A stretch of DNA of 42,399 nt from CAYZMS01 sp964479625. GTDB taxonomy: Bacteria > Bacteroidota > Bacteroidia > Chitinophagales > Saprospiraceae. Location of the stretch: contig CAYZMS010000034.1 in the NCBI GenBank assembly GCA_964479625.1, positions 1 to 42,399 on the forward strand, written 5' to 3'. The position numbers and the translations under genes are program-made. Position 1 is the first letter of the stretch. Every line of letters begins with the position of its first letter. This document shows, piece after piece, positions 7,717-16,063 of the stretch. The notes under the pieces were generated by a model. That model had not been told where the DNA came from. It worked only from the letters and a program-made list of their open reading frames with translations, and ran no database searches.

Positions 7717-8448
7717 TCAGGGGCGCAGTTGCTGTTTATTCAAACGCAGGACCTTAAGGGGTTTCTGCTGGCGATCCACCAAACTAACCACATAATTTCC
7801 ATCCGGAAGATCATACACAGGGTACCTGGCTCCGGTCAGTGCTTCAAATCGTTTGACAGGCTGGCCGAGTAGGTTATAGACGATAACATGGCTGACCCCT
7901 TCAGCGTTTTCCAGCTGGAAAAAACTGGAGGAAGGGTTAGGGTAAATTTTCAGCTGTTGTTCGATCGGACGAAAGGTACTGGTGACAATATCATTGACCT
8001 CCACCTCATATATAACGCTGGCCAGGATATCCTCCTGCACTGAAGCCAGCGCAAAGTCCAAGGCAAAAAAGCCGGTGCCCTCCAATCCGTTGGGCAAAAC
8101 GTAAAAAATGAGCTGCATGCTGCTGTCCGCTTCCAGGATGACAGGACTATTGGTGGGTAGATCCGGGGCAATATTGGAATATACTTCCGGAAGCCAGCAG
8201 GTAATATTATCACAGACCTGGGTTTGCCATACTTCGGGCTTATCCAATTCGAAACGTTCCCAGCGCAGGGCTACCTCCTGCCCACTGGTGTTGGTAACGG
8301 TTGCATACAATTCAACGGTCAGGAAATCATCAGAAAGGTCCTCACTGAAAGACTGACGAAGGGTGTCCGGACTAATCTCTATAACGACTTGCCCAGAAGC
8401 TAAATAGCTACAAAATAGTACAAGAACCAGGAGTAAAGTTTGCTTCAT
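7717..8448 (-). CDS. Secreted protein with T9SS type A sorting domain
   Basis: A 243-residue secreted protein. A Sec signal peptide is visible (MKQTLLLVLVLFCSYLASGQ). A beta-rich domain follows, with little recognisable homology. The last roughly 75 residues form a type A T9SS sorting domain (LKIYPNPSSSFFQLENAEG...VIVYNLLGQPVKRFEAL...YDLPDGNYVVSLVDRQQKPLKVLRLNKQ), which directs export across the outer membrane and attachment to the surface. The function of the cargo domain is unknown. A pair of cysteines (VCDNITCW) may form a disulfide. The next gene upstream on the same strand is another T9SS cargo, 253 bp away. Confidence 0.88.
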   Translation of the reverse strand: MKQTLLLVLVLFCSYLASGQVVIEISPDTLRQSFSEDLSDDFLTVELYATVTNTSGQEVALRWERFELDKPEVWQTQVCDNITCWLPEVYSNIAPDLPTNSPVILEADSSMQLIFYVLPNGLEGTGFFALDFALASVQEDILASVIYEVEVNDIVTSTFRPIEQQLKIYPNPSSSFFQLENAEGVSHVIVYNLLGQPVKRFEALTGARYPVYDLPDGNYVVSLVDRQQKPLKVLRLNKQQLRP

Positions 8449-8701
8449 TCTTTTTGAATTAAATAGGACCTTCGAGCAAAAAAGGCACTAACCTGCCGGA
8501 AAGTTTGAAAGGTCATTAACTATTTTCTAAAGATACGCTGAAGATTGCCTTCAGAGCAAGCCCAAAGGAAGCCGATTTCCCGCTTTAACAAAACTTTGTC
8601 AGGCATTAAACGTGCAGCAGACAATATTTCCGGGATTAGGCCGAAGCATACCAGCTCGCACCGAATACAGGTAGCCAATAGGATTGCTTACTGTTCTTTA
8701 A

Positions 8702-11515
8702 TCAGGGTTGGATCTTAACCAATCGCCTGGTGAAGACCTCCTTTCCAAGCCGAATCCTGACGAAATAAAACCCAGCAGGTAAATTATGCACTGGCAACTC
8801 CACACTGGTTTGTTGTACCCGGTCCAATTGATAGTTTGCCATTAACTGACCAGCTGGGTTTATGAGGCTTACATCCAGATCAGTGGCTTCCTCCAGTTCA
8901 ATGAATAACTGTGCATCACCCGTAGTAGGGTTAGGAATAACCCTAAGACTGGTCAGAAGACTTACTGATTCTAGGTCAGTGATAACCTGGGAAACAGCAT
9001 CCGTACAACCAAAGGCGTCGGTTACCGTAACGCTATAATCACCAGGCGTTAGTTGTTCGATAAAACTAGTAGTATCCCCTGTATTCCATAGGTAATCAAA
9101 AGGCCCGCTATTGCTGCCTACGGTGACTGCCAGCCGCCCATCGGCAGCCCCCTCAATGCTTTCGTTGTCTACCACCAGGTCTAGATCAAGACTCGCAGGA
9201 CAGCTAATGATCTGGATATCGTCCAGGTCAATATAATAGTCTCCGGCTCCCCATTGAGCGACAAAGCGCAACTGTATTGCCTGACCAGAAAAGGCTGCCA
9301 AAGGTATCGCTACCCGTTGCAGGTCGGAGGAAGCTACATGGTTGGTTTCATCTATGGTCAAAACAGTTTGGAATGCACTACTGCAATCGGCAGCTATGGC
9401 CACCTCCAGTTCATCGCCTGGAGCCAAATCAAAGCCGGCCTGGGTAGTAAAATCAACATAGCGGTAGAAAAAAATTAAACTATCGCCTTCACTCACAGGC
9501 CCGATCACAGGAGTATTTGCTTCGAATGATTGATCACCATTAAAGAGGTTATCGAATAGAACAGATGAAGGTGCCCCATGCTCCATACCCACAGTGGCAT
9601 CCGTATCCACCACCCAATTATCCGGCAACTCGCCTCGTTCGAAATCCTCCGCATAGGGAAGCCCCAGAATGGGTTGGAAAGTGGTTATGGTCGTATCATT
9701 GGTGAAAACACCCTGCTCCGGATCTACGATCCAGGCCTTAATATTGTACTTGGCCAGGTCGGCAGAATTGAAGCCCTGTTGAAAAGTGTATCGTATAGTT
9801 TCTCCTGGTGCTACCGAAAAGGCACCCACATTTTCGGTGACAACCTCTCCCCCGTTAATTTGATAGGCCAGGCCGAAATTGCTAAGGGTGGTCCTACCCT
9901 GATTCCCGATCGCAAATACCAATTGTTCATTTTCCTGCCCGCATTGTTCCCCCGGGCTAAGATCGAGAGATAGAGCAATAAGGTCACGTTCTGTATCCAG
10001 GTCTATGGAAAAGTCATCAAGGATAACTCCCTCCAACTGGTTGCTAAAGTCCGTATCCAGAACGAACCGCAATCGACAATCCGCCAAATTCTCGAACTCA
10101 GGCAAACGAACAGCTGCTCTAAACCAGCCGTTCTCCCCCCCATTTCCTGTCCAGGCAGCACCATTCTGACTATTATACCAATTATAAAGGCCGTTATTAA
10201 CAGTGCTCCAGGTAGCGCCACCGTCGGTACTTCCTTCCAGCCGCAATTCATCTACATTATTTTCTAAGTCAAGCTGCATGGCAAAGGAAAAAATCGGTAC
10301 CCCTATAGCACCTGATAAATCTAGACAGGGCGAGACCAGGGTCGAGCGTTCACTCTCGTTGTAGTTGCCATTCAGTTGGGTTGCCCAGGCGAAAGCCCCG
10401 CTAAAAGCACCATCCAGCAGTTGGCCACCGGGAATACCATAAGCCCAGCTGGCAATTCCCTCCTCTTCCTCTACTGTCCAGCCCCCATCGAAATCTTCCA
10501 GGTCGGTAAAGTAGGAGAAGGTATCGATGAGCGGAATACTTTCAATTAAAACGCTCACTGTATCATTGAACAAAAAACTATCAGATTCCAACACGGTCCA
10601 GGCCTCGATCAAATAAGACCCGGGCTCACTGAAATCAACAGGAAGGTCAAAAGTAGCTATATCCGTTTCATCTTTTCCAAGCACTCCGGTGTAGACGCCG
10701 TCGTTGGGCATATTCACCCCCTGTTCTACGCCATTGATGCTAAAGGTAAAAGGAATCAGAGACTGGGGTTGCCCTCCATAGTTCTCGATCTCCACTTGCA
10801 CTTCTTCGGCCACTCCCAAAGCACAACCACTGCTCGGGCTCACAATGGCACTAATGCCCACATCGTTTGCCCAAAGTGTTTTGAAAGTGACGGGTCCAAG
10901 TACCGAACCGGTATCCGCTTGTTCGCAAAGAGGGGTCAAAAAAAAGGCATAATCTGCATTCTCAGCCAGGCCTTCTAAAAGTACATTGCCACCATTTACT
11001 TCCAACTGTTGACCTTCTCCCTGAATAAAGCCCAGGGTGTCATACTCTATCAGATAGCGGCCACCGCCCGGGTAGGGGTCTCTCCAACTCAATAGAGCAT
11101 TGAAAGCCCTTACGTCAGTGGCTAAGACCGTAGTCGCCGGAGGTGTTGGACAGGAGGGACATTCAATTTCTGTTGCAAGAACGAGGCCGATATTCGGAAA
11201 AGGATCGCCACTCTCGAAAACTATTGATCCCTCTTCACTTTCGAGGGTATAGGTAATTTCCTCGTCAAAATCGCCGGGATTAAAGAAAAACCGAAGAGAG
11301 TCGCCTTCGTTCATGTTTAAAAAGATGCGTTCGAAGGAACCATCAGGCAGGGTGTACACTTCAAAGCTGTCGTTAATGGTAACTTCAAGGCTGGCACCAT
11401 TCCAACCGTCCCCTTCACTGTCGAAAAGGTCCAGCGTATAGATGCAGGGGGCCTGTGCCGAAAGGGCGCCAATAGCTAAAATAAAGATCGAAAGATTAGA
11501 AAAAAAAGCTCTCAT
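8702..11515 (-). CDS. Large multidomain T9SS cargo with SprB repeat
   Basis: A 937-residue secreted surface protein. Residues 1-21 are a signal peptide (cleavage near SAQA). A calcium-rich-looking start (DLFDSEGDGWNGA) leads into a beta domain. Later regions, roughly placed, are FN3-like (125-213), CARDB-like (216-325), MAM or jelly-roll-like (335-505), a second CARDB-like (510-610), a second MAM-like (620-772), a SprB repeat (775-847: PFDYLWNTGDTTSFIEQLTPGDYSVTVTDAFGC) and a type A T9SS sorting domain (857-937: LRVIPNPTTGDAQLFIEL...LPAGFYFVRIRLG). No catalytic motif is seen, so adhesion or matrix binding is the likely job. Domain limits are by eye; the T9SS and SprB calls are firm. Confidence 0.88.
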   Translation of the reverse strand: MRAFFSNLSIFILAIGALSAQAPCIYTLDLFDSEGDGWNGASLEVTINDSFEVYTLPDGSFERIFLNMNEGDSLRFFFNPGDFDEEITYTLESEEGSIVFESGDPFPNIGLVLATEIECPSCPTPPATTVLATDVRAFNALLSWRDPYPGGGRYLIEYDTLGFIQGEGQQLEVNGGNVLLEGLAENADYAFFLTPLCEQADTGSVLGPVTFKTLWANDVGISAIVSPSSGCALGVAEEVQVEIENYGGQPQSLIPFTFSINGVEQGVNMPNDGVYTGVLGKDETDIATFDLPVDFSEPGSYLIEAWTVLESDSFLFNDTVSVLIESIPLIDTFSYFTDLEDFDGGWTVEEEEGIASWAYGIPGGQLLDGAFSGAFAWATQLNGNYNESERSTLVSPCLDLSGAIGVPIFSFAMQLDLENNVDELRLEGSTDGGATWSTVNNGLYNWYNSQNGAAWTGNGGENGWFRAAVRLPEFENLADCRLRFVLDTDFSNQLEGVILDDFSIDLDTERDLIALSLDLSPGEQCGQENEQLVFAIGNQGRTTLSNFGLAYQINGGEVVTENVGAFSVAPGETIRYTFQQGFNSADLAKYNIKAWIVDPEQGVFTNDTTITTFQPILGLPYAEDFERGELPDNWVVDTDATVGMEHGAPSSVLFDNLFNGDQSFEANTPVIGPVSEGDSLIFFYRYVDFTTQAGFDLAPGDELEVAIAADCSSAFQTVLTIDETNHVASSDLQRVAIPLAAFSGQAIQLRFVAQWGAGDYYIDLDDIQIISCPASLDLDLVVDNESIEGAADGRLAVTVGSNSGPFDYLWNTGDTTSFIEQLTPGDYSVTVTDAFGCTDAVSQVITDLESVSLLTSLRVIPNPTTGDAQLFIELEEATDLDVSLINPAGQLMANYQLDRVQQTSVELPVHNLPAGFYFVRIRLGKEVFTRRLVKIQP

Positions 11516-11721
11516 GTTGAATGTTTCCTGATTATGGTCTAGAAAGAAAAGCCCGGGCAGCCAGACCTGTAAGAAAAATTACTTACTGCATGCCTACGCC
11601 TGTGGTGTGTTTGGGGCCAAAACCCAGAACGGTTAAAATTAACCAAGATATTCGTTCTACCCCCATTTTTCTAAAGTCTGATTTTAAAACCTTTTCCTGG
11701 TAACCCTGTTAAAATACCGGT

Positions 11722-11738
11722 TGGAAAAATAGTTTCCA
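11722..11738 (+). promoter_or_regulatory. Candidate operator upstream of the MerR gene
   Basis: TGGAAA and TTTCCA arms flank a 5-nt centre, 64 bp before the GTG start of the MerR-type regulator. Members of this family often bind dyads at their own promoters, so autoregulation is possible. Six-bp arms in AT-rich DNA can occur by chance. A second dyad, GGTTAA-AA-TTAACC, lies at 11631-11644 in the same divergent region. Confidence 0.3.
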
Positions 11739-11802
11739 CCCTTTTTGTAATAAAAAAATCAACCATTAACGTCCACCAGACATTTGGAAAAATCCAGTTT
11801 AC

Positions 11803-12708
11803 GTGGCTGTTTATTCAATTCGCGATCTCGAAAAGCTATCCGGCATTAAGGCACATACCATAAGGGTGTGGGAGCAGCGCTATGGTATTATCCAACCTAA
11901 ACGAACCAAAACAAACATTCGATACTATCAGGATGAAGACTTGAAATTTCTTCTGAATATCGCCCTTCTAAATAAAAATGGCATTCGCATTTCGAAGATA
12001 GCCAAGATGAGCCCCGAAGAGATCGGTGAAAAAGTTGCTGCCAGTTCTGAAATAAATCTCGAATACGGGACTCAACTGGATGCCCTGACGATTTCTATGA
12101 TTGAAATGGACGAGCTAAAATTTGACCGGATCATTTCTACCAATATTGACCAACTTGGGTTTGAACGTACCATGTTGGAAGTCATTTATCCCTTTCTCGA
12201 TAAGCTCGGTGTGCTTTGGTTGACCGGCTCTATTAACCCGGTTCAGGAAAATTTCATGAGTCATCTCATTCGGCAAAAAATAATTGCCGCTATCGATCAG
12301 GCCCCTCTATTGACCGGTAGATCCAACCCCAAGTTTATCATTTACTTGCCTGAAGGGGAGCGGCAGGAGTTGAGCTTATTGTTTTTACATTATCTATTAA
12401 AATCCCGCCAAAACCAGGTGTGGTATTTAGGCCAGGAAATATCGATAACCGACTTAAAAAACGCCTGTGCCGTCCAAAAGCCGGATTATATATTTACTAT
12501 GATCACAGAGACGTTTGCGCAGGAACCAGTGCAACACTACATTCAACGCCTGGCAGATACCTTTCCTGATATTCAGATCTTGCTATCCGGCTACCAGGTG
12601 GTTGCACAACCAGTCTCCCCACCAGAGAATATCACTATATTACGAAGCCTGGATCAAACGCTGGATTATCTGACTCACTTAAAAATCTTTAAAAAACAAA
12701 CTACCTGA
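11803..12708 (+). CDS. MerR-family regulator with degenerate cobalamin-binding domain
   Basis: A 301-residue regulator of CarH/LitR-like build. Residues 3-70 are a MerR winged helix (YSIRDLEKLSGIKAHTIRVWEQRYG...NIRYYQDEDL). Residues about 85-165 match the helical bundle that caps cobalamin, and about 175-295 match a Rossmann B12-binding domain. In light-sensing CarH the cap has Wx9EH and the B12 fold supplies a His ligand. Here the cap reads W139-x9-E149-N150, and the expected ligand region reads GERQEL (185-190), with Gln where His is expected. It may therefore act without B12 or sense something else. The start is GTG at 11803. One nucleotide separates it from the next gene, so the two are co-expressed. 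Confidence 0.87.
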   Translation: MAVYSIRDLEKLSGIKAHTIRVWEQRYGIIQPKRTKTNIRYYQDEDLKFLLNIALLNKNGIRISKIAKMSPEEIGEKVAASSEINLEYGTQLDALTISMIEMDELKFDRIISTNIDQLGFERTMLEVIYPFLDKLGVLWLTGSINPVQENFMSHLIRQKIIAAIDQAPLLTGRSNPKFIIYLPEGERQELSLLFLHYLLKSRQNQVWYLGQEISITDLKNACAVQKPDYIFTMITETFAQEPVQHYIQRLADTFPDIQILLSGYQVVAQPVSPPENITILRSLDQTLDYLTHLKIFKKQTT

Positions 12709-12709
12709 C

Positions 12710-14401
12710 TTGGAACACGGGCTCCGTATTTTCGATCTATTACTAGCGGATGCTCAATCCCCACCTGGGCGAACAGCTATTTCAGCGCGTACTCCAGAAC
12801 AAGAAAAAATGTACACCTCCTCCGAAGCATACTCCCTTTGCCGGGATTGGAGTGTCGGTTTGCTCAGACTAGGTGGCAGAATTGGGGAGCGGGTACTAAT
12901 GCTCCCAACCCGACCTCATCCGGAATGGCTTTTTTTGGATCTGGCAATTCAGCAAATTGGGGCACTTCCCGTTTTTGCCGACCCAAATCTCCAGATAGAG
13001 CAACTTCGTTTGCTTTTCCAGGAGCAGCGCCCCCACCTTTGGTTTACGGATTCCAGCACCAGCTATGAGCAAGTCAAAATAATCGCAGCTAAAACTTCCG
13101 GTTTGAAAAAGGGCTTAGTCATTGGTTCTGTTTCCCGGCCAGAGCGCCGGTTTCAACCTGCCTCCTTTTCCAATTCCCGGGAGCACACCCGATTATTAGG
13201 TTTAAGAACAAGTATTCATCCAGACCATCCGGCTTGTCTGCAATACGCCTGGAATAAGACTGATGGCCTCTTTTTCAAATCTTTTTCCCACAGGGAATTG
13301 CTTAGCCGAAGCAATGAATTCCAGACTCAATTAGGATGGAGTGCTAAATGGTATTATCAGTCAACTACCCCGGTGCATCAATTACCGGAGCGCATATTGC
13401 AATATGCAGCCCTTCAACAGGGAACTCCCCTTGTATTTTCCAAAAAGTCCGGTAAGCAAGAGTCATACTCCCTATGGGCAAAAAACGGTATTACTTTTAT
13501 CCCTCATTACCGGCTTAAGGAGCGCCTCTACTCCATCGCTTTTACGCCAGGCGCACAACCGGACCAAAAGCTCAGGCAATGGCAATTGGGCTTAAAATCT
13601 GTAAAAGGGCTAAACGACCAGGTAAAGCTGCTATGGGCAAAAATCATGATTTATCCATTTTGGCGCTACCGCCTTGGTAAAAATATCCGGATTATAGTAA
13701 CAGGGCCCCGCCCTGCTTCTCCTTCCCTGCTTCGACTGCTGCGAATAGCAGGTTTTAAATGGTATAGTTTTTTGTGGGAAGAAAAACGAAAGGATTTAGT
13801 CCTGATTAAACAATCGCCGCGGGAATTTGCCCTTGATCCTGCCCATCCGATCTACCAATTCCATTTACAGGAAATTGCCAGGGGCTTATTCAATTTGTTG
13901 ATCAGAGACAAAGGAAAGGTCTTGAGGTCATCGGGGAAAACAGCCTGGCAATCCACCGAATGGCTCTTTCGAAAAGATCAAAAAGGATTGGTATGGGAAG
14001 GGGAAAAACCCTTCATCTTCCAGTATTTCCAGGCAAACCCGGAAATACTGGAAGATCAACTCAACAGCCATCCATTGGTAGAAAGAAGTATGATAACAGA
14101 GCAAGAGGGACGGCTAAAGGCGTTTATCAACCCCTCCGAAAAATTTCTAAAGTCCTGGGCTGCCCACTTGCAAATACCGGAGGAGCCCATGGAATCGCTC
14201 ATTTGGCACCCGGAGATCCAGCAGTTGGCCTTACAGCTTATTGATAGCGTAAACCAGGAACTGCCCGCCCCCTTACAAATTTCTTCCTTTCAAATACTAA
14301 CAACCCCATGGTCGCTGGGAATGGGTTCTATCGGCACCAACGGCAACATACAAAGAGAGGTCATTCTGCAGCAATATCACCTACAGTTGGAGGAGCATTG
14401 A
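12710..14401 (+). CDS. Pseudo-acyl-CoA synthetase (degenerate ANL-superfamily protein)
   Basis: A 563-residue relative of long-chain acyl-CoA synthetases, about normal length. Family landmarks are recognisable: FLDLAIQQIGALPVFADPNLQIEQLRLLF near residue 75-103, PVHQLPERILQYAALQQGTPLVF (221-243; compare LPLSHxxER), IRIIVTGPRPASPSLLRLLRIAGF (326-349) and LNSHPLVERSMI (451-462). The ATP and catalytic motifs are all lost. The P-loop (YTSGTTGxPKG) reads YAWNKTDGLFFKSFSH (179-194). The YGLTE position reads WYSFLWEE. The TGD motif reads STE (415-417). The C-terminal catalytic Lys region reads GSIGTNGNIQRE. It is probably non-catalytic, perhaps binding acyl groups or partners. The start is a TTG one base after the MerR stop. 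The intact frame argues against a decaying pseudogene. Confidence 0.8.
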   Translation: MEHGLRIFDLLLADAQSPPGRTAISARTPEQEKMYTSSEAYSLCRDWSVGLLRLGGRIGERVLMLPTRPHPEWLFLDLAIQQIGALPVFADPNLQIEQLRLLFQEQRPHLWFTDSSTSYEQVKIIAAKTSGLKKGLVIGSVSRPERRFQPASFSNSREHTRLLGLRTSIHPDHPACLQYAWNKTDGLFFKSFSHRELLSRSNEFQTQLGWSAKWYYQSTTPVHQLPERILQYAALQQGTPLVFSKKSGKQESYSLWAKNGITFIPHYRLKERLYSIAFTPGAQPDQKLRQWQLGLKSVKGLNDQVKLLWAKIMIYPFWRYRLGKNIRIIVTGPRPASPSLLRLLRIAGFKWYSFLWEEKRKDLVLIKQSPREFALDPAHPIYQFHLQEIARGLFNLLIRDKGKVLRSSGKTAWQSTEWLFRKDQKGLVWEGEKPFIFQYFQANPEILEDQLNSHPLVERSMITEQEGRLKAFINPSEKFLKSWAAHLQIPEEPMESLIWHPEIQQLALQLIDSVNQELPAPLQISSFQILTTPWSLGMGSIGTNGNIQREVILQQYHLQLEEH

Positions 14402-14421
14402 TGCTATTACGATCCTCTTAT

Positions 14422-15282
14422 TTACCCGATCAGGTGGTCGGTCAACTCCTGCTCTCCTGCATCTTCCGCTGTGAGATTCATAACGTCCGAAAAGCCTGCA
14501 TAAATAGCACAATAAAGTACCGGAATTAACAGGAGTACGGTAAATAAAAATACTGCAAGAAAAAGCCCTCCGATAACCGGGCTCAGGGCCATCAGGGCCC
14601 CGCCAAGGGCGCCGATCAGGATGAATGCTCCCATGATCACCAAAAACAGAGAGAAAACGCCAAACCAATTGCGAGTGACGACCCGCCGACTGCTCTCCAT
14701 CGCCTCCCAGAAACCCATCCCTCCGAATACAATGAAATGGGGCGTCCAGATATAACTTAACCCAAGGTAGATCACAGGAATCAGGTTCAGACCAAGGACC
14801 AGAAAAAAAGGTCCGCTAAATAGGTCAAGATCAATATCATCCGGACTTTCCATCATGGTTGGGTTGGTTAGCAGTTCTTGGTAAAATTCAAACAAACCTG
14901 AATTCCACATAACCACCAGCGTGGGGATGAGAAGGACCATTAAGAAAACAGAGTAAACCAGAACATAGAGGGCGATCTGACCCAAAGATTTAAATCCATC
15001 AAAGAAGTTACCGAACTCATAGGGTTCTTCTCGTTCCATCCGGTTACAAACAATACCGTAACCGATGTATAAGGCAGGGCCGATAATAGCTGAAGCGATA
15101 CTACCGATTAAAGGTATAAAGCCCAAAGTCATTGAAATGACCAGAACGATGAGCAGAAAACCGATAAAGGTCCAGGGGTTATTCGAAAAAAATTGCCAGC
15201 CCTGCTTCAGGTATTTGATTACGGGAAAATCATATCCATTCTGGAGGACTTCCCGGACACGATATTCGAGTTGATAGGTCAT
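14422..15282 (-). CDS. Polytopic membrane protein, function unknown
   Basis: A 286-residue inner-membrane protein. A soluble N-terminus of about 35 residues precedes roughly six hydrophobic segments (for example FIGFLLIVLVISMTLGFIPLIG, IALYVLVYSVFLMVLLIPTLVVMW, GPFFLVLGLNLIPVIYLGLSYIW, VFSLFLVIMGAFILIGALGGALMAL and GGLFLAVFLFTVLLLIPVLYCAIYAG). The pattern, with FWEAMESSRRVV between segments, resembles DUF975- or GDPD-type membrane domains. No catalytic residues are evident. It is the last gene of the minus-strand run, 19 nt behind the SCP2 gene, and its stop faces the pseudo-acyl-CoA synthetase stop. Confidence 0.8.
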   Translation of the reverse strand: MTYQLEYRVREVLQNGYDFPVIKYLKQGWQFFSNNPWTFIGFLLIVLVISMTLGFIPLIGSIASAIIGPALYIGYGIVCNRMEREEPYEFGNFFDGFKSLGQIALYVLVYSVFLMVLLIPTLVVMWNSGLFEFYQELLTNPTMMESPDDIDLDLFSGPFFLVLGLNLIPVIYLGLSYIWTPHFIVFGGMGFWEAMESSRRVVTRNWFGVFSLFLVIMGAFILIGALGGALMALSPVIGGLFLAVFLFTVLLLIPVLYCAIYAGFSDVMNLTAEDAGEQELTDHLIG

Positions 15283-15301
15283 ATTTAGATGGATTAGGTG
15301 T

Positions 15302-15598
15302 CTAACTCAAAAGAGATTGCAGCTTCATTGCTACCCCCATGTCGCCCTTTATTTTCACCTTTCCACTCATAACTGCCATCATAGGGTTTAGCTTTCCCGA
15401 TCGAAGGGCTTCCAGTGTATCTATTTTAGTAGTGATGGTACAGTCTGCCTCTTTATCTTCATTGGACACGGCTGCCCCATCCTGGGTCATATCCACAAAA
15501 ACTACTCCTTCTTCCAGTTCTAATTTAAGGGTTTTTCCCAAATTCGGGGCTTTTGGAGCGTGCTTTTTAAATTGTTCGGTTAATTCATTTAAAGTCAT
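15302..15598 (-). CDS. SCP2 sterol-binding-domain protein
   Basis: A 98-residue stand-alone SCP2 domain. The fold's typical sequence is present: LKLELEEGVVFVDMTQDGAAV, then DCTITTKIDTLEALRSGKLNPMMAVMSGKVKIKGDMGVAMKLQSLLS. SCP2 domains bind fatty acyl-CoAs, sterols or other lipids in a hydrophobic tunnel; bacterial stand-alone versions have no defined role. No signal peptide is seen, so it is cytoplasmic. It lies 15 nt after yjbQ and 19 nt before the membrane protein gene. A lipid-carrier role beside a membrane protein is plausible but unproven. Confidence 0.92.
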   Translation of the reverse strand: MTLNELTEQFKKHAPKAPNLGKTLKLELEEGVVFVDMTQDGAAVSNEDKEADCTITTKIDTLEALRSGKLNPMMAVMSGKVKIKGDMGVAMKLQSLLS

Positions 15599-15613
15599 GA
15601 TAGGCTGATTTTT

Positions 15614-16024
15614 TTAGCTATAAATAGTAGCAACGAGATGCCGGGCGCTGGCCCGGTTTCGAAATTCGCATAAGTAAATACCCTGCCAGGTGCCAAAATT
15701 TAAATGCCCTCTGCTAAGCGGCACTTGTACGGAACTACCGATCATGCTTGCTTTAATATGTGCGGGCATATCATCGGGACCTTCCAAGGTATGGGTAAGG
15801 AAGGAAAGGTTTTCAGGAACCAGGTGATTGTAGACACTTTCGAAATCAGCTAATACAGAAGGATCAGCATTCTCATTAATGCAAAGTGCCGACGAGGTGT
15901 GCTTAATAAAAAGGTGCAGTAGCCCCGTATCGGGTAGCTCTTCGAACTGTGACTCCACTTCCCGGGTAATCAGGTGAAAACCCCTGGAATAGGGACCAAT
16001 TATAAATTCTTTTTGCCAAATCAT
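15614..16024 (-). CDS. yjbQ: YjbQ/UPF0047 family protein
   Basis: A 136-residue protein of the YjbQ (UPF0047) family. E. coli YjbQ has weak thiamin phosphate synthase activity, but the true function is unsettled. Conserved features are FIKHTSSALCINENADPSVLADFE, with the metal-site His, then DDMPAHIKASMIGSSVQVPLSRGHLNFGTWQGIYLCEFR. The length is normal for the family and the ATG at 16024 (MIWQKEF) is the usual start. It sits 15 nt upstream of the SCP2 gene and 39 nt after the PorG-like gene in a same-strand run. Confidence 0.92.
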   Translation of the reverse strand: MIWQKEFIIGPYSRGFHLITREVESQFEELPDTGLLHLFIKHTSSALCINENADPSVLADFESVYNHLVPENLSFLTHTLEGPDDMPAHIKASMIGSSVQVPLSRGHLNFGTWQGIYLCEFRNRASARHLVATIYS

Positions 16025-16063
16025 TGGATCGGAGGTAACCTATCCGCGCCGATCTTCCCCCCC

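Noticed and set aside
12710..14401. Reading the ANL homologue as a decayed pseudogene
   Set aside because: A 563-codon open frame with good codon use and intact landmarks outside the active site argues for a maintained pseudoenzyme.
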